Source of the DNA: an uncultured Tateyamaria sp. | GTDB lineage: Bacteria; Pseudomonadota; Alphaproteobacteria; Rhodobacterales; Rhodobacteraceae | Direction of reading: 5' to 3' | Length of the DNA stretch: 64,000 bases | NCBI RefSeq assembly: GCF_947503465.1 | Contig: NZ_CANNDN010000001.1 | Span: 496,001 to 560,000, forward strand | Shown here: positions 33,073-42,586 of the stretch, piece by piece | Position numbering within the stretch: the first letter of the stretch is position 1 | Layout of the letters: each line of letters begins with the position of its first letter | The notes under the pieces: model-generated | The model's database searches: none | Told to the model about the DNA's origin: nothing | The model's input: only the letters and a program-made list of their open reading frames with translations | Translations under genes and position numbers: made by a program

Positions 33073-34256
33073 TCTCGAACACCAAGGGGTCGCTTGTGCG
33101 GCCCACACCTTTGCCGGACAGCGCATCGCGCCCCGTGGTCACACCTCTAAGCCCGTCCGTGGTCTATGCCTCTGACACGCCGGACATGCTGGACGCGCAG
33201 TATGATGGCGACTTGCATGGCTATACCTACAGCCGCGAAGGGCATCCGAATGCGGATGTCGTGGCGCAAGCCATCGACCGGATGGAGGGCGCGCCGCATA
33301 TGGGGGTGCTGACCTCGTCGGGCATGGGGGCCGTGTCCGCGGTTCTGCTGGGTCTGTTGAAGGCCGGGGACCATGTGATTGGCGGCAATCAACTGTATGG
33401 TCGGTCGCTGCGCATGATGTCGGAGGATATGCCACGGTTGGGCATTCAGACTTCGATGGTTGATCCCGGCGATGTGGATGCGGTGCGGGCTGCGCTGCGC
33501 CCCGAGACAAGGATGATCCTGGTCGAGGTTGTATCCAACCCGACCCTGCGGGTGGCCGATGTGCTGGGCCTGTCGGCGCTTGCCAAGGACGCGGGCGTGC
33601 TGCTGGTCATCGACAACACCTTCACCACCCCACGTGCGTTCAAGGCGTTCGATCATGGCGCGGATATCGTGATCCATTCCCTGACAAAGCTGTTGTCGGG
33701 GCATTCCGACGTCATGTTGGGATATGTCGCGGCCCGGGATGAAGCGATCAACACCCGTTTGCGCGTCTTCACCGTGACCGCAGGCATGACACCCAGCCCG
33801 TTTGATTGCTGGCTGGCCGAGCGCGGATTGCTGAGCTTTGATCTACGCTATGACCGGGCGCAGGCTACGGCTGCCGTGCTCGCTGAGCACTTGTCGACGT
33901 TGCCGGGCGTGGTGCGGGTCATCTACCCGGCACGCCATGACCATCCCGATCACACACGCGCCGAGGCGCTGCTGAAGGGCCAGTATTGCAACATGGTCAG
34001 CTTCGAAATCGACGGCGGGCGCGATGCCGCGAACGCGTTTGCGCGGGGGGGCGAGGGACTAAGCTTTGCTCCGACCCTGGGCGATGTGGGTACCACGATA
34101 TCGCATCCCGCGTCGTCATCGCACCGTGCCTTGACGGCGGAAAGACGGGCCGAATTGGGGATGTCCGAAGGGTTCTTCCGCATCTCAGTCGGACTTGAGG
34201 ACCCAGAGGCCCTGTGCGCCGTATTCACCGACGCCCTAAAGGCCGCGCTGGCGTAA
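33069..34256 (+). CDS. Cys/Met metabolism PLP-dependent enzyme (trans-sulfuration type)
   Basis: 395 residues. The PLP lysine is Lys207 (HSLTKLLSGHSDVMLGY), the phosphate-binding block is TSSGMGAVSAVL (82-93), and Asp182 (IDNTFTTP) pairs with the pyridine nitrogen. It could be cystathionine gamma-lyase, gamma-synthase, methionine gamma-lyase or O-acetylhomoserine sulfhydrylase; sequence alone does not decide. The start overlaps the CHMI-like stop by 4 nt. The phoR gene begins 12 bp after its stop. Confidence 0.85.
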   Translation: MISNTKGSLVRPTPLPDSASRPVVTPLSPSVVYASDTPDMLDAQYDGDLHGYTYSREGHPNADVVAQAIDRMEGAPHMGVLTSSGMGAVSAVLLGLLKAGDHVIGGNQLYGRSLRMMSEDMPRLGIQTSMVDPGDVDAVRAALRPETRMILVEVVSNPTLRVADVLGLSALAKDAGVLLVIDNTFTTPRAFKAFDHGADIVIHSLTKLLSGHSDVMLGYVAARDEAINTRLRVFTVTAGMTPSPFDCWLAERGLLSFDLRYDRAQATAAVLAEHLSTLPGVVRVIYPARHDHPDHTRAEALLKGQYCNMVSFEIDGGRDAANAFARGGEGLSFAPTLGDVGTTISHPASSSHRALTAERRAELGMSEGFFRISVGLEDPEALCAVFTDALKAALA

Positions 34257-34267
34257 GGATCGGGGCC

Positions 34268-35329
34268 ATGGGCAATGACGCGCTTGATGCTTTGCTGGCG
34301 GCCTTTCCCTTGCCGACCCTTGCCATCGACAGTACAGAACGCATCGTCGCCGCTAATACCGAGGCGCTGACCCTGATCGGGCAGCAAGCGCTTGAGCGCA
34401 ATTATGTGACCATGCTGCGCCAACCGGCCTTGCTGGACGCTGTCGAGGCGACGTTGCTGGACGGTCGCCCGCGCCAGACCCGATATCTGGGCAATGATGG
34501 TGCGCAGGACACCACGTTCCGGGTCAGCGTGCGGGCGGTGCCCGGTGTCGGGCGCAACACGGCGGGAGCTGCCTTGCTTGTGTTCGAAGACATCACGCAT
34601 GTGGAGCAGGCAAGCCAGATGCGCCGCGACTTTGTCGCCAATGTCAGCCACGAGTTGCGCACGCCCCTGACGGCCCTGATGGGTTTCATCGAAACATTGC
34701 GCGGTCCCGCCCGCAACGACCCCGCCGCAGCGGAACGATTTCTGAACATCATGCAGGACGAGGCCGAGCGGATGAACCGCCTGGTGGGCGATCTGATGTC
34801 ACTGAACCGGGTTGAGGGCGATGAACGGGTGCGGCCGACCGAGGCGGTCATCCTGAACGATATCCTGGATTCGACGTTGCGCACGCTGCGCTCTCTGGCG
34901 GGCGAGGCCGGGGTGGACCTGGACCCTCAGTTCGGGGACAAGACCGTGCACCTGATCGCCGACCCGGACCAGTTGAAGCAGGTTTTTACCAACCTGATCG
35001 AAAACGCCATCAAATATGGCGGATCGGGTGGTCGCGTGACCGTACGCGTCAGCACCAGCCCGCGCGAGGCGGCATTGCGCGCACCCGGTGTCCGGGTGCA
35101 GATTGTCGACTATGGCCCCGGCATTGATCCGGTTCACCTGCCGCGCATCACCGAACGGTTTTATCGCGCCGATGATCACCGCAGTCGCGCACTTGGCGGC
35201 ACCGGCCTGGGCCTTGCCATCGTCAAGCACATCATCAACCGGCACCGCGGCCGGTTGCGCGTCGAAAGTACGCTGGGGCAGGGCGCGACATTCACCGTCA
35301 TCCTGCCCATGCACGAGAATCTGGCCTGA
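34268..35329 (+). CDS. phoR: Phosphate regulon sensor histidine kinase PhoR, soluble form
   Basis: 353 residues from the ATG at 34268. A PAS-like domain (about 1-105) is followed by HisKA with His128 (NVSHELRTPLTAL) and a HATPase_c domain (NLIENAIKYGG; DYGPGID; GGTGLGLAIV). I see no transmembrane segment, unlike E. coli PhoR, so it must sense phosphate status through contact with PhoU/PstSCAB or be cytoplasmic. Phosphorylates PhoB. It directly precedes the Pho box and pstS. Confidence 0.88.
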   Translation: MGNDALDALLAAFPLPTLAIDSTERIVAANTEALTLIGQQALERNYVTMLRQPALLDAVEATLLDGRPRQTRYLGNDGAQDTTFRVSVRAVPGVGRNTAGAALLVFEDITHVEQASQMRRDFVANVSHELRTPLTALMGFIETLRGPARNDPAAAERFLNIMQDEAERMNRLVGDLMSLNRVEGDERVRPTEAVILNDILDSTLRTLRSLAGEAGVDLDPQFGDKTVHLIADPDQLKQVFTNLIENAIKYGGSGGRVTVRVSTSPREAALRAPGVRVQIVDYGPGIDPVHLPRITERFYRADDHRSRALGGTGLGLAIVKHIINRHRGRLRVESTLGQGATFTVILPMHENLA

Positions 35330-35348
35330 CGTGGGGGCACCCCGCGGA

Positions 35349-35388
35349 CTGTCATAAAACCGTTACGCATCTGTCACAAAAGCATTGC
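35349..35388 (+). promoter_or_regulatory. Pho box (PhoB binding sites) before pstS
   Basis: Half-sites CTGTCAT (35349-35355), CCGTTAC (35360-35366) and CTGTCAC (35371-35377), plus a weaker GCATTGC (35382-35388), are spaced exactly 11 bp apart with 4-bp linkers (AAAA, GCAT, AAAA). This is the classical tandem PhoB arrangement, about 70 bp upstream of the pstS ATG. It predicts induction of pstSCAB-phoU-phoB under phosphate limitation. Confidence 0.85.
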
Positions 35389-35459
35389 GCTCACCCCATA
35401 GACGGGCGCCAAGGTCCTCATGGGGGGGATCACGATAAATGTTCAAACAGGAGACATTC

Positions 35460-36500
35460 ATGTCCTTTGTGAAACTCACCACATCGGCGCTGGCCCTTTC
35501 GGCCATGGCTGCAACTGCCGCTGTGGCCCGGGACCAGGTGCAAATCGCCGGTTCGTCCACCGTTCTGCCTTATGCGTCGATCGTTGCCGAAGCTTTTGGC
35601 GAAAACTTTGACTTCCCGACACCGGTCGTGGAATCGGGCGGCTCCTCGGCCGGCCTCAAGCGTTTTTGCCAAGGCGTGGGCACGGAACACACGGACATCG
35701 CCAATGCTTCGCGAGCGATCCGTGACAAAGAAATCAAGGCCTGTGCCGAAAATGGCGTGACGGACATCATCGAAGTGCGCATCGGTTACGATGGCATCGT
35801 GTTCGCCAGCCAGATTGATGGTCCTGCCTACACTGCGTTCACTCAGTCCGACATCTTCAACGCCCTGGCGCCCAAAGTCATGGTTGATGGCAAGCTGGTC
35901 GACAACCCGCACACCAAATGGTCCGACTTCAACGCCGACCTGCCAGCAGACGAAATCCTGGCCTTCATCCCCGGCACCAAGCACGGCACCCGTGAAGTGT
36001 TCGAAGAGAAGGTGATCGCGGCAGGCTGTGAAGCCACAGGCGCGATGGCAGCGATGATCGAAGGCGGCATGTCCGAGGACGACGCCGAAGACGCATGCCT
36101 GGCCGTGCGTACAGATGGCCGTTCCGTGGACATCGACGGCGACTACACCGAAACACTGGCATCCATCGACGCCAACACAAACGCCATCGGCGTGTTCGGT
36201 CTGTCCTTCTACGAAAACAACACCGACAAGCTGAAAGTGGCAACAATGGCCGGTGTTGAGCCCACAACGGAAACCATCGCCGCAGGCGATTACCCCGTGT
36301 CGCGTCCGCTGTACTTCTACATCAAGAAAGCCCACATCGGTGTGGTGCCTGGCTTGAAAGAGTACGCAGAGTTCTTTGTTGCTGATGCGGTTGCAGGCCC
36401 CGACGGCCCGCTGGCGGCCTATGGTCTGGTGTCCGATCCTGAGCTGGCCGACACGCAGAAAATGATTGCCGACGAAGAGACAATGGGCGGCAACTCGTAA
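35460..36500 (+). CDS. pstS: Phosphate ABC transporter substrate-binding protein PstS
   Basis: 346 residues from the ATG at 35460, six bases after AGGAG. Signal peptide of about 22 residues (FVKLTTSALALSAMAATAAVA). Phosphate-binding blocks include QIAGSSTVLPYAS and ESGGSSAGLKRFCQG, and later PGTKHGTREVFEEKV. Periplasmic high-affinity phosphate receptor feeding PstCAB. A hairpin follows the gene, which would raise pstS mRNA relative to pstC. Confidence 0.95.
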   Translation: MSFVKLTTSALALSAMAATAAVARDQVQIAGSSTVLPYASIVAEAFGENFDFPTPVVESGGSSAGLKRFCQGVGTEHTDIANASRAIRDKEIKACAENGVTDIIEVRIGYDGIVFASQIDGPAYTAFTQSDIFNALAPKVMVDGKLVDNPHTKWSDFNADLPADEILAFIPGTKHGTREVFEEKVIAAGCEATGAMAAMIEGGMSEDDAEDACLAVRTDGRSVDIDGDYTETLASIDANTNAIGVFGLSFYENNTDKLKVATMAGVEPTTETIAAGDYPVSRPLYFYIKKAHIGVVPGLKEYAEFFVADAVAGPDGPLAAYGLVSDPELADTQKMIADEETMGGNS

Positions 36501-36533
36501 TCTGACACTGCGTCAAAGATTGCCAAGATAACC

Positions 36534-36563
36534 AACTGGGCGGCACCGCAACGCCGCCCAGTT
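36534..36563 (+). terminator. Hairpin between pstS and pstC
   Basis: AACTGGGCGGC (36534-36544) and GCCGCCCAGTT (36553-36563) form a perfect 11-bp stem with an 8-nt loop, 31 bp after the pstS stop. No good T run follows, so it more likely acts as a partial terminator or as a 3'-end protector for a pstS-only mRNA. Confidence 0.75.
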
Positions 36564-36611
36564 ACTGCTTTCAAGCCCGCGGGACATGCGGCTTTGGATT
36601 TTGGGGGACAT

Positions 36612-38084
36612 ATGCCTGTACTCTGGCTCACGCTGATCGTGATCGCGATCTCGGCTGCCGGGTTTGTCATGGGGCGCAGACGCGCCATGGCGAGCGCGGA
36701 TGGCAATATCCGCGATCTGCATTCCCTGCCGATCTACTATGGATCGAACGCTTTTCTGAAGGCTGTTGTTCCGGCATTCGGTGTCATGATCGTGTGGCTG
36801 CTGGCGCAGCCCTTGTTCATCGACAACCGTATCTCGCAGATGATCCCCGACAGTGAAATCGCCGAAGGCTCCAACCTTGGGCTGGTGATGTCCGAAGTGC
36901 GGCGTACCGCGGACGGTATTCAAAATGCGGTCGACGCGGGTGTGCTGGACGAAGAGATGGCGCAGAACGCGCGCACGGATTTCACCGACATGACGCAGCG
37001 CCTGCGCGATGCGGGCCAGATCGTGACCAACCAGATCACGCAACCCGTGTTGAACGCCGCGCAAGCCTATCGCGCGATGTCCCAGACATCGAACCTGTTG
37101 ATGACGATTGTCGTCCTTTTGGTCACCCTGGCGGGGGCCGCGTGGGGTGTGATGGAAAGCGCCAAGGCGTTCCGCGCGCGCAACACGGTCGAGCAGGGCA
37201 TTCTGGCGCTCCTGATTGCGGCAGCTTCCGTTGCGATCCTGACGACGGTCGGCATTGTCCTATCACTTATCTTCAACACGATCGAGTTTTTCCGTCTCTA
37301 CCCGGCCGCCGATTTCTTCTTCCTTCTTGAATGGGCGCCCAGCTTTTCCGGCCGGGGCGGCGCATCGAGCCTGGGTATCCTGCCGCTGCTCTGGGGTACG
37401 ATCTATATTTCCTTGGTGGCCTTGCTGGTGGCTGTGCCCATCGGCCTCTTCGCCGCGATCTATCTGTCCGAATACGCGTCACCCCGGGTGCGCAGCATTG
37501 CCAAGCCGCTGCTTGAGATCCTTGCCGGTATCCCGACCATCGTCTACGGCCTGTTTGCCTTGTTGACCATCGGCCCAATCCTGTTGACGGTGTTTGGCAA
37601 TGATGGCCTGGGCTGGATGCAGGGCCAGCGGGCCGTCATGACAGCTGGCCTGGCCATGGGCATCATGCTGATCCCCTTTGTCAGTTCGTTAAGCGACGAC
37701 ATCATCAACGCTGTACCACAAGCGATGCGCGACGGCTCTTACGGGCTGGGTGCGACGAAATCCGAAACCATCAAACAGGTCGTGCTGCCCGCCGCCTTGC
37801 CCGGCATTGTGGGTGCGGTCCTGCTGGCCGCCAGCCGCGCCATTGGCGAGACAATGATCGTGGTGCTTGGGGCCGGGGCCGCTGCACGGCTGAGCCTGAA
37901 CCCGTTCGAGGCCATGACAACAGTGACAGCCAAGATCGTGAGCCAGTTGACGGGCGACAGCGACTTTGCCTCGCCCGAAGCGCTGGTGGCCTTTGCCCTT
38001 GGCATGACGCTGTTCATCATGACCCTCGGGCTGAATGTCTTTGCCCTCTACATCGTGCGCAAATATCGGGAGCAATATGAGTAA
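36612..38084 (+). CDS. pstC: Phosphate ABC transporter permease PstC
   Basis: 490 residues from the ATG at 36612. Longer than E. coli PstC (about 320) because of an N-terminal extension with extra membrane helices and an extracytoplasmic region (about 75-150), usual in alphaproteobacteria. The permease EAA loop is ALGATKSETIKQVVLPAALPGIVGA (about 390). Forms the channel with PstA. Stop and pstA start share one base (TAATG). Confidence 0.92.
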   Translation: MPVLWLTLIVIAISAAGFVMGRRRAMASADGNIRDLHSLPIYYGSNAFLKAVVPAFGVMIVWLLAQPLFIDNRISQMIPDSEIAEGSNLGLVMSEVRRTADGIQNAVDAGVLDEEMAQNARTDFTDMTQRLRDAGQIVTNQITQPVLNAAQAYRAMSQTSNLLMTIVVLLVTLAGAAWGVMESAKAFRARNTVEQGILALLIAAASVAILTTVGIVLSLIFNTIEFFRLYPAADFFFLLEWAPSFSGRGGASSLGILPLLWGTIYISLVALLVAVPIGLFAAIYLSEYASPRVRSIAKPLLEILAGIPTIVYGLFALLTIGPILLTVFGNDGLGWMQGQRAVMTAGLAMGIMLIPFVSSLSDDIINAVPQAMRDGSYGLGATKSETIKQVVLPAALPGIVGAVLLAASRAIGETMIVVLGAGAAARLSLNPFEAMTTVTAKIVSQLTGDSDFASPEALVAFALGMTLFIMTLGLNVFALYIVRKYREQYE

Positions 38085-39415
38085 TGACTGACGCAAGCCT
38101 GAACTCCCCCGACGCCGCGCGGCCCACAAAGTCGCTGACGCACGAAGATGCGCGCACCAAGAAGCGCAACGCATCCGAACGCAGGTTCCGCATGTACGGT
38201 GTCGCAGCCATTGCAACCGGCCTGTTCTTTCTGGTGGCGCTGCTGACGGCGATCCTGACAGCGGGCCTGCCTGCCTTCAAACAGGCGGTGGTCGAGGTGC
38301 CGTTTGTACTGACGCAGGAAGAATATGACGAAGCAGAAAAGGCGCTTCTGAAAACTGGCATCTATACCGGGTACTTTATCACGTCGCTGTCGAACAGCAT
38401 GGACGCAGCCGGGGTTCAGATCGAGTTTGACGAAGACGCGGTTGATCGCCTGTTGGGCAAAGTGGGCGGTGAATTGCGGTCCTTTTACCGTGAAAACGAA
38501 GATCAGCTGGGCGAGCCCATCGGCTTTGAACTTGCTGCGTCGTCCCGTGTCGACCGCTACCTGAAAGGCACCTTCACGCGCGATGATCTGCAAGAAGGCA
38601 ACCGCTTTTTCATGCCCGAGGACTTTGACCTGATCGACGCAATGCGCGAGGCCGGGTTGGTCAAGCAGGTGTTCAACTTGAACTTTATCACGGGTGTGGA
38701 CACAGGCGTGGACAACCCCGGCGGGGCCGGGATCGGCGCGTCGGTCCTTGGCTCGTTCTTCATGATGCTGGTGGTGCTGGTACTGAGCCTGCCGATTGGC
38801 GTCGCTGCCTCGATCTACCTTGAGGAATTTGCGCCCAAGAACCGCTTCACCGACTTTGTTGAGGTGAATATCGCCAACCTTGCCGCTGTGCCGTCCATCG
38901 TGTTCGGTATCCTCGGCCTGGCTGTGTTCATTCAGTTCATGCACTTGCCGCAATCGGCACCTCTGGTGGGCGGTTTGGTGCTAACGCTGATGACATTGCC
39001 GACGATCATCATCTCGACCCGCGCGTCGCTGAAATCGGTGCCGCCATCCATTCGAGATGCAGCGCTTGGGGTAGGGGCCTCGAAAATGCAGGCGGTGTTC
39101 CACCATGTGCTGCCACTGGCCGCGCCGGGCATCTTGACGGGCACAATCATTGGCCTGGCGCAGGCGTTGGGTGAAACCGCACCGCTGCTGCTGATCGGGA
39201 TGGTCGGCTTTGTGGCGCGCTACCCCGACACCTTCATCGAAGGGTTCTTCGAACCGAACTCGGCGGTGCCCGCGCAAATCTACAACTGGGCTGCGCGTTC
39301 CGACGCAGTCTTTACCGAAAAAGCATGGGGCGGCATCATCATCCTGCTGTTGTTCCTGATCACAATGAACACCATCGCCGTTATTCTGCGGCGCCGGTTC
39401 GAACGCCGCTGGTAG
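38084..39415 (+). CDS. pstA: Phosphate ABC transporter permease PstA
   Basis: 443 residues. A hydrophilic N-terminus, a first membrane helix at about 42-65 and a long DUF3333-type extracytoplasmic insert (about 70-210) precede the core permease domain. The EAA loop is AALGVGASKMQAVFHHVLPLAAPGILTG (about 325). Pairs with PstC. Confidence 0.92.
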   Translation: MTDASLNSPDAARPTKSLTHEDARTKKRNASERRFRMYGVAAIATGLFFLVALLTAILTAGLPAFKQAVVEVPFVLTQEEYDEAEKALLKTGIYTGYFITSLSNSMDAAGVQIEFDEDAVDRLLGKVGGELRSFYRENEDQLGEPIGFELAASSRVDRYLKGTFTRDDLQEGNRFFMPEDFDLIDAMREAGLVKQVFNLNFITGVDTGVDNPGGAGIGASVLGSFFMMLVVLVLSLPIGVAASIYLEEFAPKNRFTDFVEVNIANLAAVPSIVFGILGLAVFIQFMHLPQSAPLVGGLVLTLMTLPTIIISTRASLKSVPPSIRDAALGVGASKMQAVFHHVLPLAAPGILTGTIIGLAQALGETAPLLLIGMVGFVARYPDTFIEGFFEPNSAVPAQIYNWAARSDAVFTEKAWGGIIILLLFLITMNTIAVILRRRFERRW

Positions 39416-39424
39416 GGGGCTTCC

Positions 39425-40222
39425 ATGAACGACATGAGAATTGTGGAGAGAGACGTGGAGACAAACGACGTCAAGATCGCGGCCAAGGGTGTGCAGGTCT
39501 ATTACGAGGACAATCACGCGATCAAGGACGTGGATGTCGAGATCGAAGACAAGACGGTGACCGCGTTCATCGGTCCATCGGGCTGCGGCAAGTCGACTTT
39601 TCTGCGGTGTATCAACCGGATGAACGACACAATTGATGTTGCCCGGATGGAAGGCAACATTCTGATTGACGGCGAAGACATCTATGACGCACGCGTCGAC
39701 CCGGTGCAGTTGCGCGCGAAAGTCGGTATGGTGTTTCAAAAGCCGAACCCGTTTCCCAAGTCGATCTATGACAACGTGGCATACGGTCCCCGCATCCACG
39801 GCCTTGCCAGAAACAAGGCGGAACTGGATGAGATCGTTGAACGGTCGCTGCGGCGCGGCGCCATCTGGGAAGAGGTCAAGGACCGTCTGGATGCGCCGGG
39901 CACTGGTCTTTCGGGGGGTCAACAGCAACGCCTTTGCATCGCCCGTGCGGTTGCGACCGAACCCGAAGTCCTGCTGATGGACGAACCCTGTTCCGCGCTT
40001 GACCCGATCGCCACGGCCCAGGTCGAAGAGTTGATTGACGAGCTGCGCCAAAGCTATTCTGTGGTGATTGTCACGCACTCGATGCAACAGGCCGCACGCG
40101 TCAGCCAAAAGACAGCATTCTTCCACCTTGGCAACTTGGTGGAATACGGCGAGACCGGCCAGATCTTTACGAATCCAGAAGACCCGCGCACCGAAAGCTA
40201 CATCACTGGCCGTATCGGCTAA
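39425..40222 (+). CDS. pstB: Phosphate ABC transporter ATP-binding protein PstB
   Basis: 265 residues; Walker [10 protein letters not shown] (about 55), signature [14 protein letters not shown], Walker [14 protein letters not shown] and the PstB-typical [10 protein letters not shown] and [21 protein letters not shown]. Energises phosphate uptake and transmits transport status to PhoU/PhoR. Starts 9 bp after pstA. Confidence 0.95.
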   Translation: MNDMRIVERDVETNDVKIAAKGVQVYYEDNHAIKDVDVEIEDKTVTAFIGPSGCGKSTFLRCINRMNDTIDVARMEGNILIDGEDIYDARVDPVQLRAKVGMVFQKPNPFPKSIYDNVAYGPRIHGLARNKAELDEIVERSLRRGAIWEEVKDRLDAPGTGLSGGQQQRLCIARAVATEPEVLLMDEPCSALDPIATAQVEELIDELRQSYSVVIVTHSMQQAARVSQKTAFFHLGNLVEYGETGQIFTNPEDPRTESYITGRIG

Positions 40223-40234
40223 GGAGATTTTGCA

Positions 40235-40936
40235 ATGAACGACCAACACATCGCGTCGGCCTTTGACCGGGACCTTGAGGCGATCCAGGCCCAGATCATG
40301 AAAATGGGCGGCCTTGTCGAAAACGCTATCCTCGAAGCGGCGATCAGCCTGGAGACGCGCGACGAAGAGCGCGCCGAGCGGGTGCGCAACGGTGACAAAG
40401 CCATCGATGCGCTGGAAGAGGTGATCAACGAAGAAGCCGCGCGTGTCATTGCGTTGCGTGCGCCCACTGCCGTCGATTTGCGCCTGGTATTGTCCGTGAT
40501 CAAGGTGAGCGCCAACTTGGAACGCATTGGAGATTATGCAAAAAACCTTGCGAAGCGGACCAGCGTCCTGTCACAGATGGCGCCCGTGAACGACAGTGCA
40601 GGGGCCCTGCGGCGGATGGCCAAGGAAGTCGAGCGCATGCTCAAGGACGCGCTGGATGCTTATGTGGCGCGGGATGCGGAATTGGCGCAGGACGTGATCG
40701 ACCGCGACACCGATGTCGACCAGATGTACAATGCGCTGTTTCGAGAGTTTCTGACCTTCATGATGGAAGATCCGCGCAACATCACAGCCTGTATGCACCT
40801 GCATTTCATTGCCAAGAATGTCGAGCGGATGGGCGATCACGTGACGTCGATCGCGGAACAGGTCGTGTACCTCGTGACGGGGTCAACACCCGAAGAGAAC
40901 CGCCAGAAGGCGGACAAAACCTCGGTTCAAGCCTAG
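40235..40936 (+). CDS. phoU: Phosphate signalling protein PhoU
   Basis: 233 residues, two PhoU three-helix repeats with the metal-binding patterns ERIGDYAKNLAKR (first repeat) and ERMGDHVTSIAEQ (second). Negative regulator that couples PstB state to PhoR. AGGAG-type site at 40222-40226 before the ATG. Confidence 0.95.
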   Translation: MNDQHIASAFDRDLEAIQAQIMKMGGLVENAILEAAISLETRDEERAERVRNGDKAIDALEEVINEEAARVIALRAPTAVDLRLVLSVIKVSANLERIGDYAKNLAKRTSVLSQMAPVNDSAGALRRMAKEVERMLKDALDAYVARDAELAQDVIDRDTDVDQMYNALFREFLTFMMEDPRNITACMHLHFIAKNVERMGDHVTSIAEQVVYLVTGSTPEENRQKADKTSVQA

Positions 40937-40948
40937 GAGACGATGCAC

Positions 40949-41638
40949 ATGTCCGCCGATCAGCCCCGTGTTCTGGTTGTCGAAGACGAACCCGCACAGC
41001 GAGAAGTCCTGGCCTACAATCTTGAGGCCGAAGGCTTTGCCGTCAGCCGTGCACAAAACGGCGAAGAGGCGTTGCTTCTTGTTGATGAGGATGTGCCGGA
41101 CATCATTGTCCTGGATTGGATGATGCCGAACCTCAGCGGCATTGAAGTGTGCCGCAGGCTCAAGATCAGGCCCGAGACACGCAGCATACCGGTGATCATG
41201 CTGTCCGCGCGGTCCGAGGAAGTCGACAAGGTGCGCGGCCTTGAAACCGGTGCGGACGACTATGTTGTGAAACCGTATTCGGTGATCGAATTGATGGCCC
41301 GTGTGCGCAGCCAGTTGCGGCGTGTGCGTCCGGCGACGGTTGGTCAGCGGTTGGAATTCGACGACATCGTCCTTGATTCAGAAAGCCACAAGGTGACCCG
41401 TGGCCGGGACGAGTTGAAACTGGGCCCGACGGAATTTCGGTTACTGAGCACGTTCATGGAAAAGCCCGGACGCGTCTGGAGCCGAGAGCAGTTGCTGGAT
41501 CGGGTGTGGGGCCGCGACATCTATGTGGATACCCGGACAGTAGACGTGCACATCGGGCGTCTGCGAAAAGCGTTGACTGTGTTTGGCGGCGCGGACCCGG
41601 TGCGGACAGTGCGTGGTGCGGGTTACGCGCTTGGGTGA
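40949..41638 (+). CDS. phoB: Phosphate regulon response regulator PhoB
   Basis: 229 residues from the ATG at 40949, nine bases after AGGAG (an ATG at 40943 would be only three bases away). Receiver with Asp56 (IIVLDWMMPNLSG) and Lys in YVVKPYSV; C-terminal OmpR/PhoB winged helix (KLGPTEFRLLSTFMEKPGRVWSREQLLDRVWG). Binds the Pho box at 35349-35388. As the last gene of the pst operon it is under its own positive control. Confidence 0.93.
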   Translation: MSADQPRVLVVEDEPAQREVLAYNLEAEGFAVSRAQNGEEALLLVDEDVPDIIVLDWMMPNLSGIEVCRRLKIRPETRSIPVIMLSARSEEVDKVRGLETGADDYVVKPYSVIELMARVRSQLRRVRPATVGQRLEFDDIVLDSESHKVTRGRDELKLGPTEFRLLSTFMEKPGRVWSREQLLDRVWGRDIYVDTRTVDVHIGRLRKALTVFGGADPVRTVRGAGYALG

Positions 41639-41821
41639 ATAGCGACACGTAACGCTTTGTTTTCAAGCTGTTTGTGGTGCAATTCTATATCCAATAACTT
41701 AACATAATGTGGATTATAAGCTTTATGCCTGTGCCGTTTGCCGGGGCATCTTGGCATGCGCGTGGATAGGCCCTAGCCTATGCGGATCACTCTTTTGCCA
41801 CCATAGCAGCCAGGACCGCGT

Positions 41822-42586
41822 ATGGACATCCAGAACAAGATCGTTGTCGTCACTGGCGCCGCTGCCGGCATCGGGCGCGCGCTTTGTCTCGCGTTTGCAA
41901 ACCAAGGTGCGAAAGCGGTCATTTGTGCGGATCTGGATCTTGGTGGTGCCCAGGAAACATCGCTATTGGTCAACGGCTTGGCTTTCCAAGTTGATGTTTC
42001 GAACGAGATGCAAATCAGAAATTTGATCGAAACGGTCGAAGCCGACATCGGGCCTATCGACCTGTTTTGTTCGAATGCCGGTGTTCTTGTTGAAGGTGGT
42101 GTTGAGGCACCGGACGACGCTTGGCAACGGCTGTGGGACATCAACGTCATGGCGCATGTCTGGGCGGCGCGGCATCTGGTGCCTTCGATGCGCGCGCGTG
42201 GTGGCGGGTATCTCCTGAATACCGCTTCTGCGGCGGGTTTGCTGAACCAGATCGGATCGGCGCCCTATGGTGTCACGAAACATGCCGCGGTCGGCCTGGC
42301 CGAATGGCTGGCCATAACTCATGGTGATGCGGGAATAAAAGTGTCGGTGCTCTGCCCCCAAGCGGTGCGTACCGCCATGACCGAAGGTCACGAGGATCAT
42401 GTCGCGGCCATTGACGGGATGCTGGAACCCGAGGATGCAGCCCAGGCCTGCATCGACGCCATTCGCGAGGAAGCATTCCTTGTTCTGCCCCATGCAAATG
42501 TCCGCAAGTACATGCAGATGAAAACCGGCGATTACGACCGTTGGATCGCGGGCATGCAGAAACTGAACCGGGCCTATTCCGGCTGA
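41822..42586 (+). CDS. SDR family oxidoreductase
   Basis: 254 residues, classical short-chain dehydrogenase: cofactor motif TGAAAGIGRA (about 12-21), NAG in CSNAGVL, catalytic Ser in NTASAAG and Tyr-x-x-x-Lys in YGVTKHA. Substrate unknown. The upstream 180 bp are visibly richer in A+T than the surroundings and probably hold its promoter. The 3' end overlaps tesB head-on by 13 bp. Confidence 0.8.
   Translation: MDIQNKIVVVTGAAAGIGRALCLAFANQGAKAVICADLDLGGAQETSLLVNGLAFQVDVSNEMQIRNLIETVEADIGPIDLFCSNAGVLVEGGVEAPDDAWQRLWDINVMAHVWAARHLVPSMRARGGGYLLNTASAAGLLNQIGSAPYGVTKHAAVGLAEWLAITHGDAGIKVSVLCPQAVRTAMTEGHEDHVAAIDGMLEPEDAAQACIDAIREEAFLVLPHANVRKYMQMKTGDYDRWIAGMQKLNRAYSG

Noticed and set aside
41639-41821. 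Attachment site or island edge in the A+T-richer spacer after phoB
   Set aside because: No tRNA, integrase or flanking direct repeat; simply a promoter region for the SDR gene.
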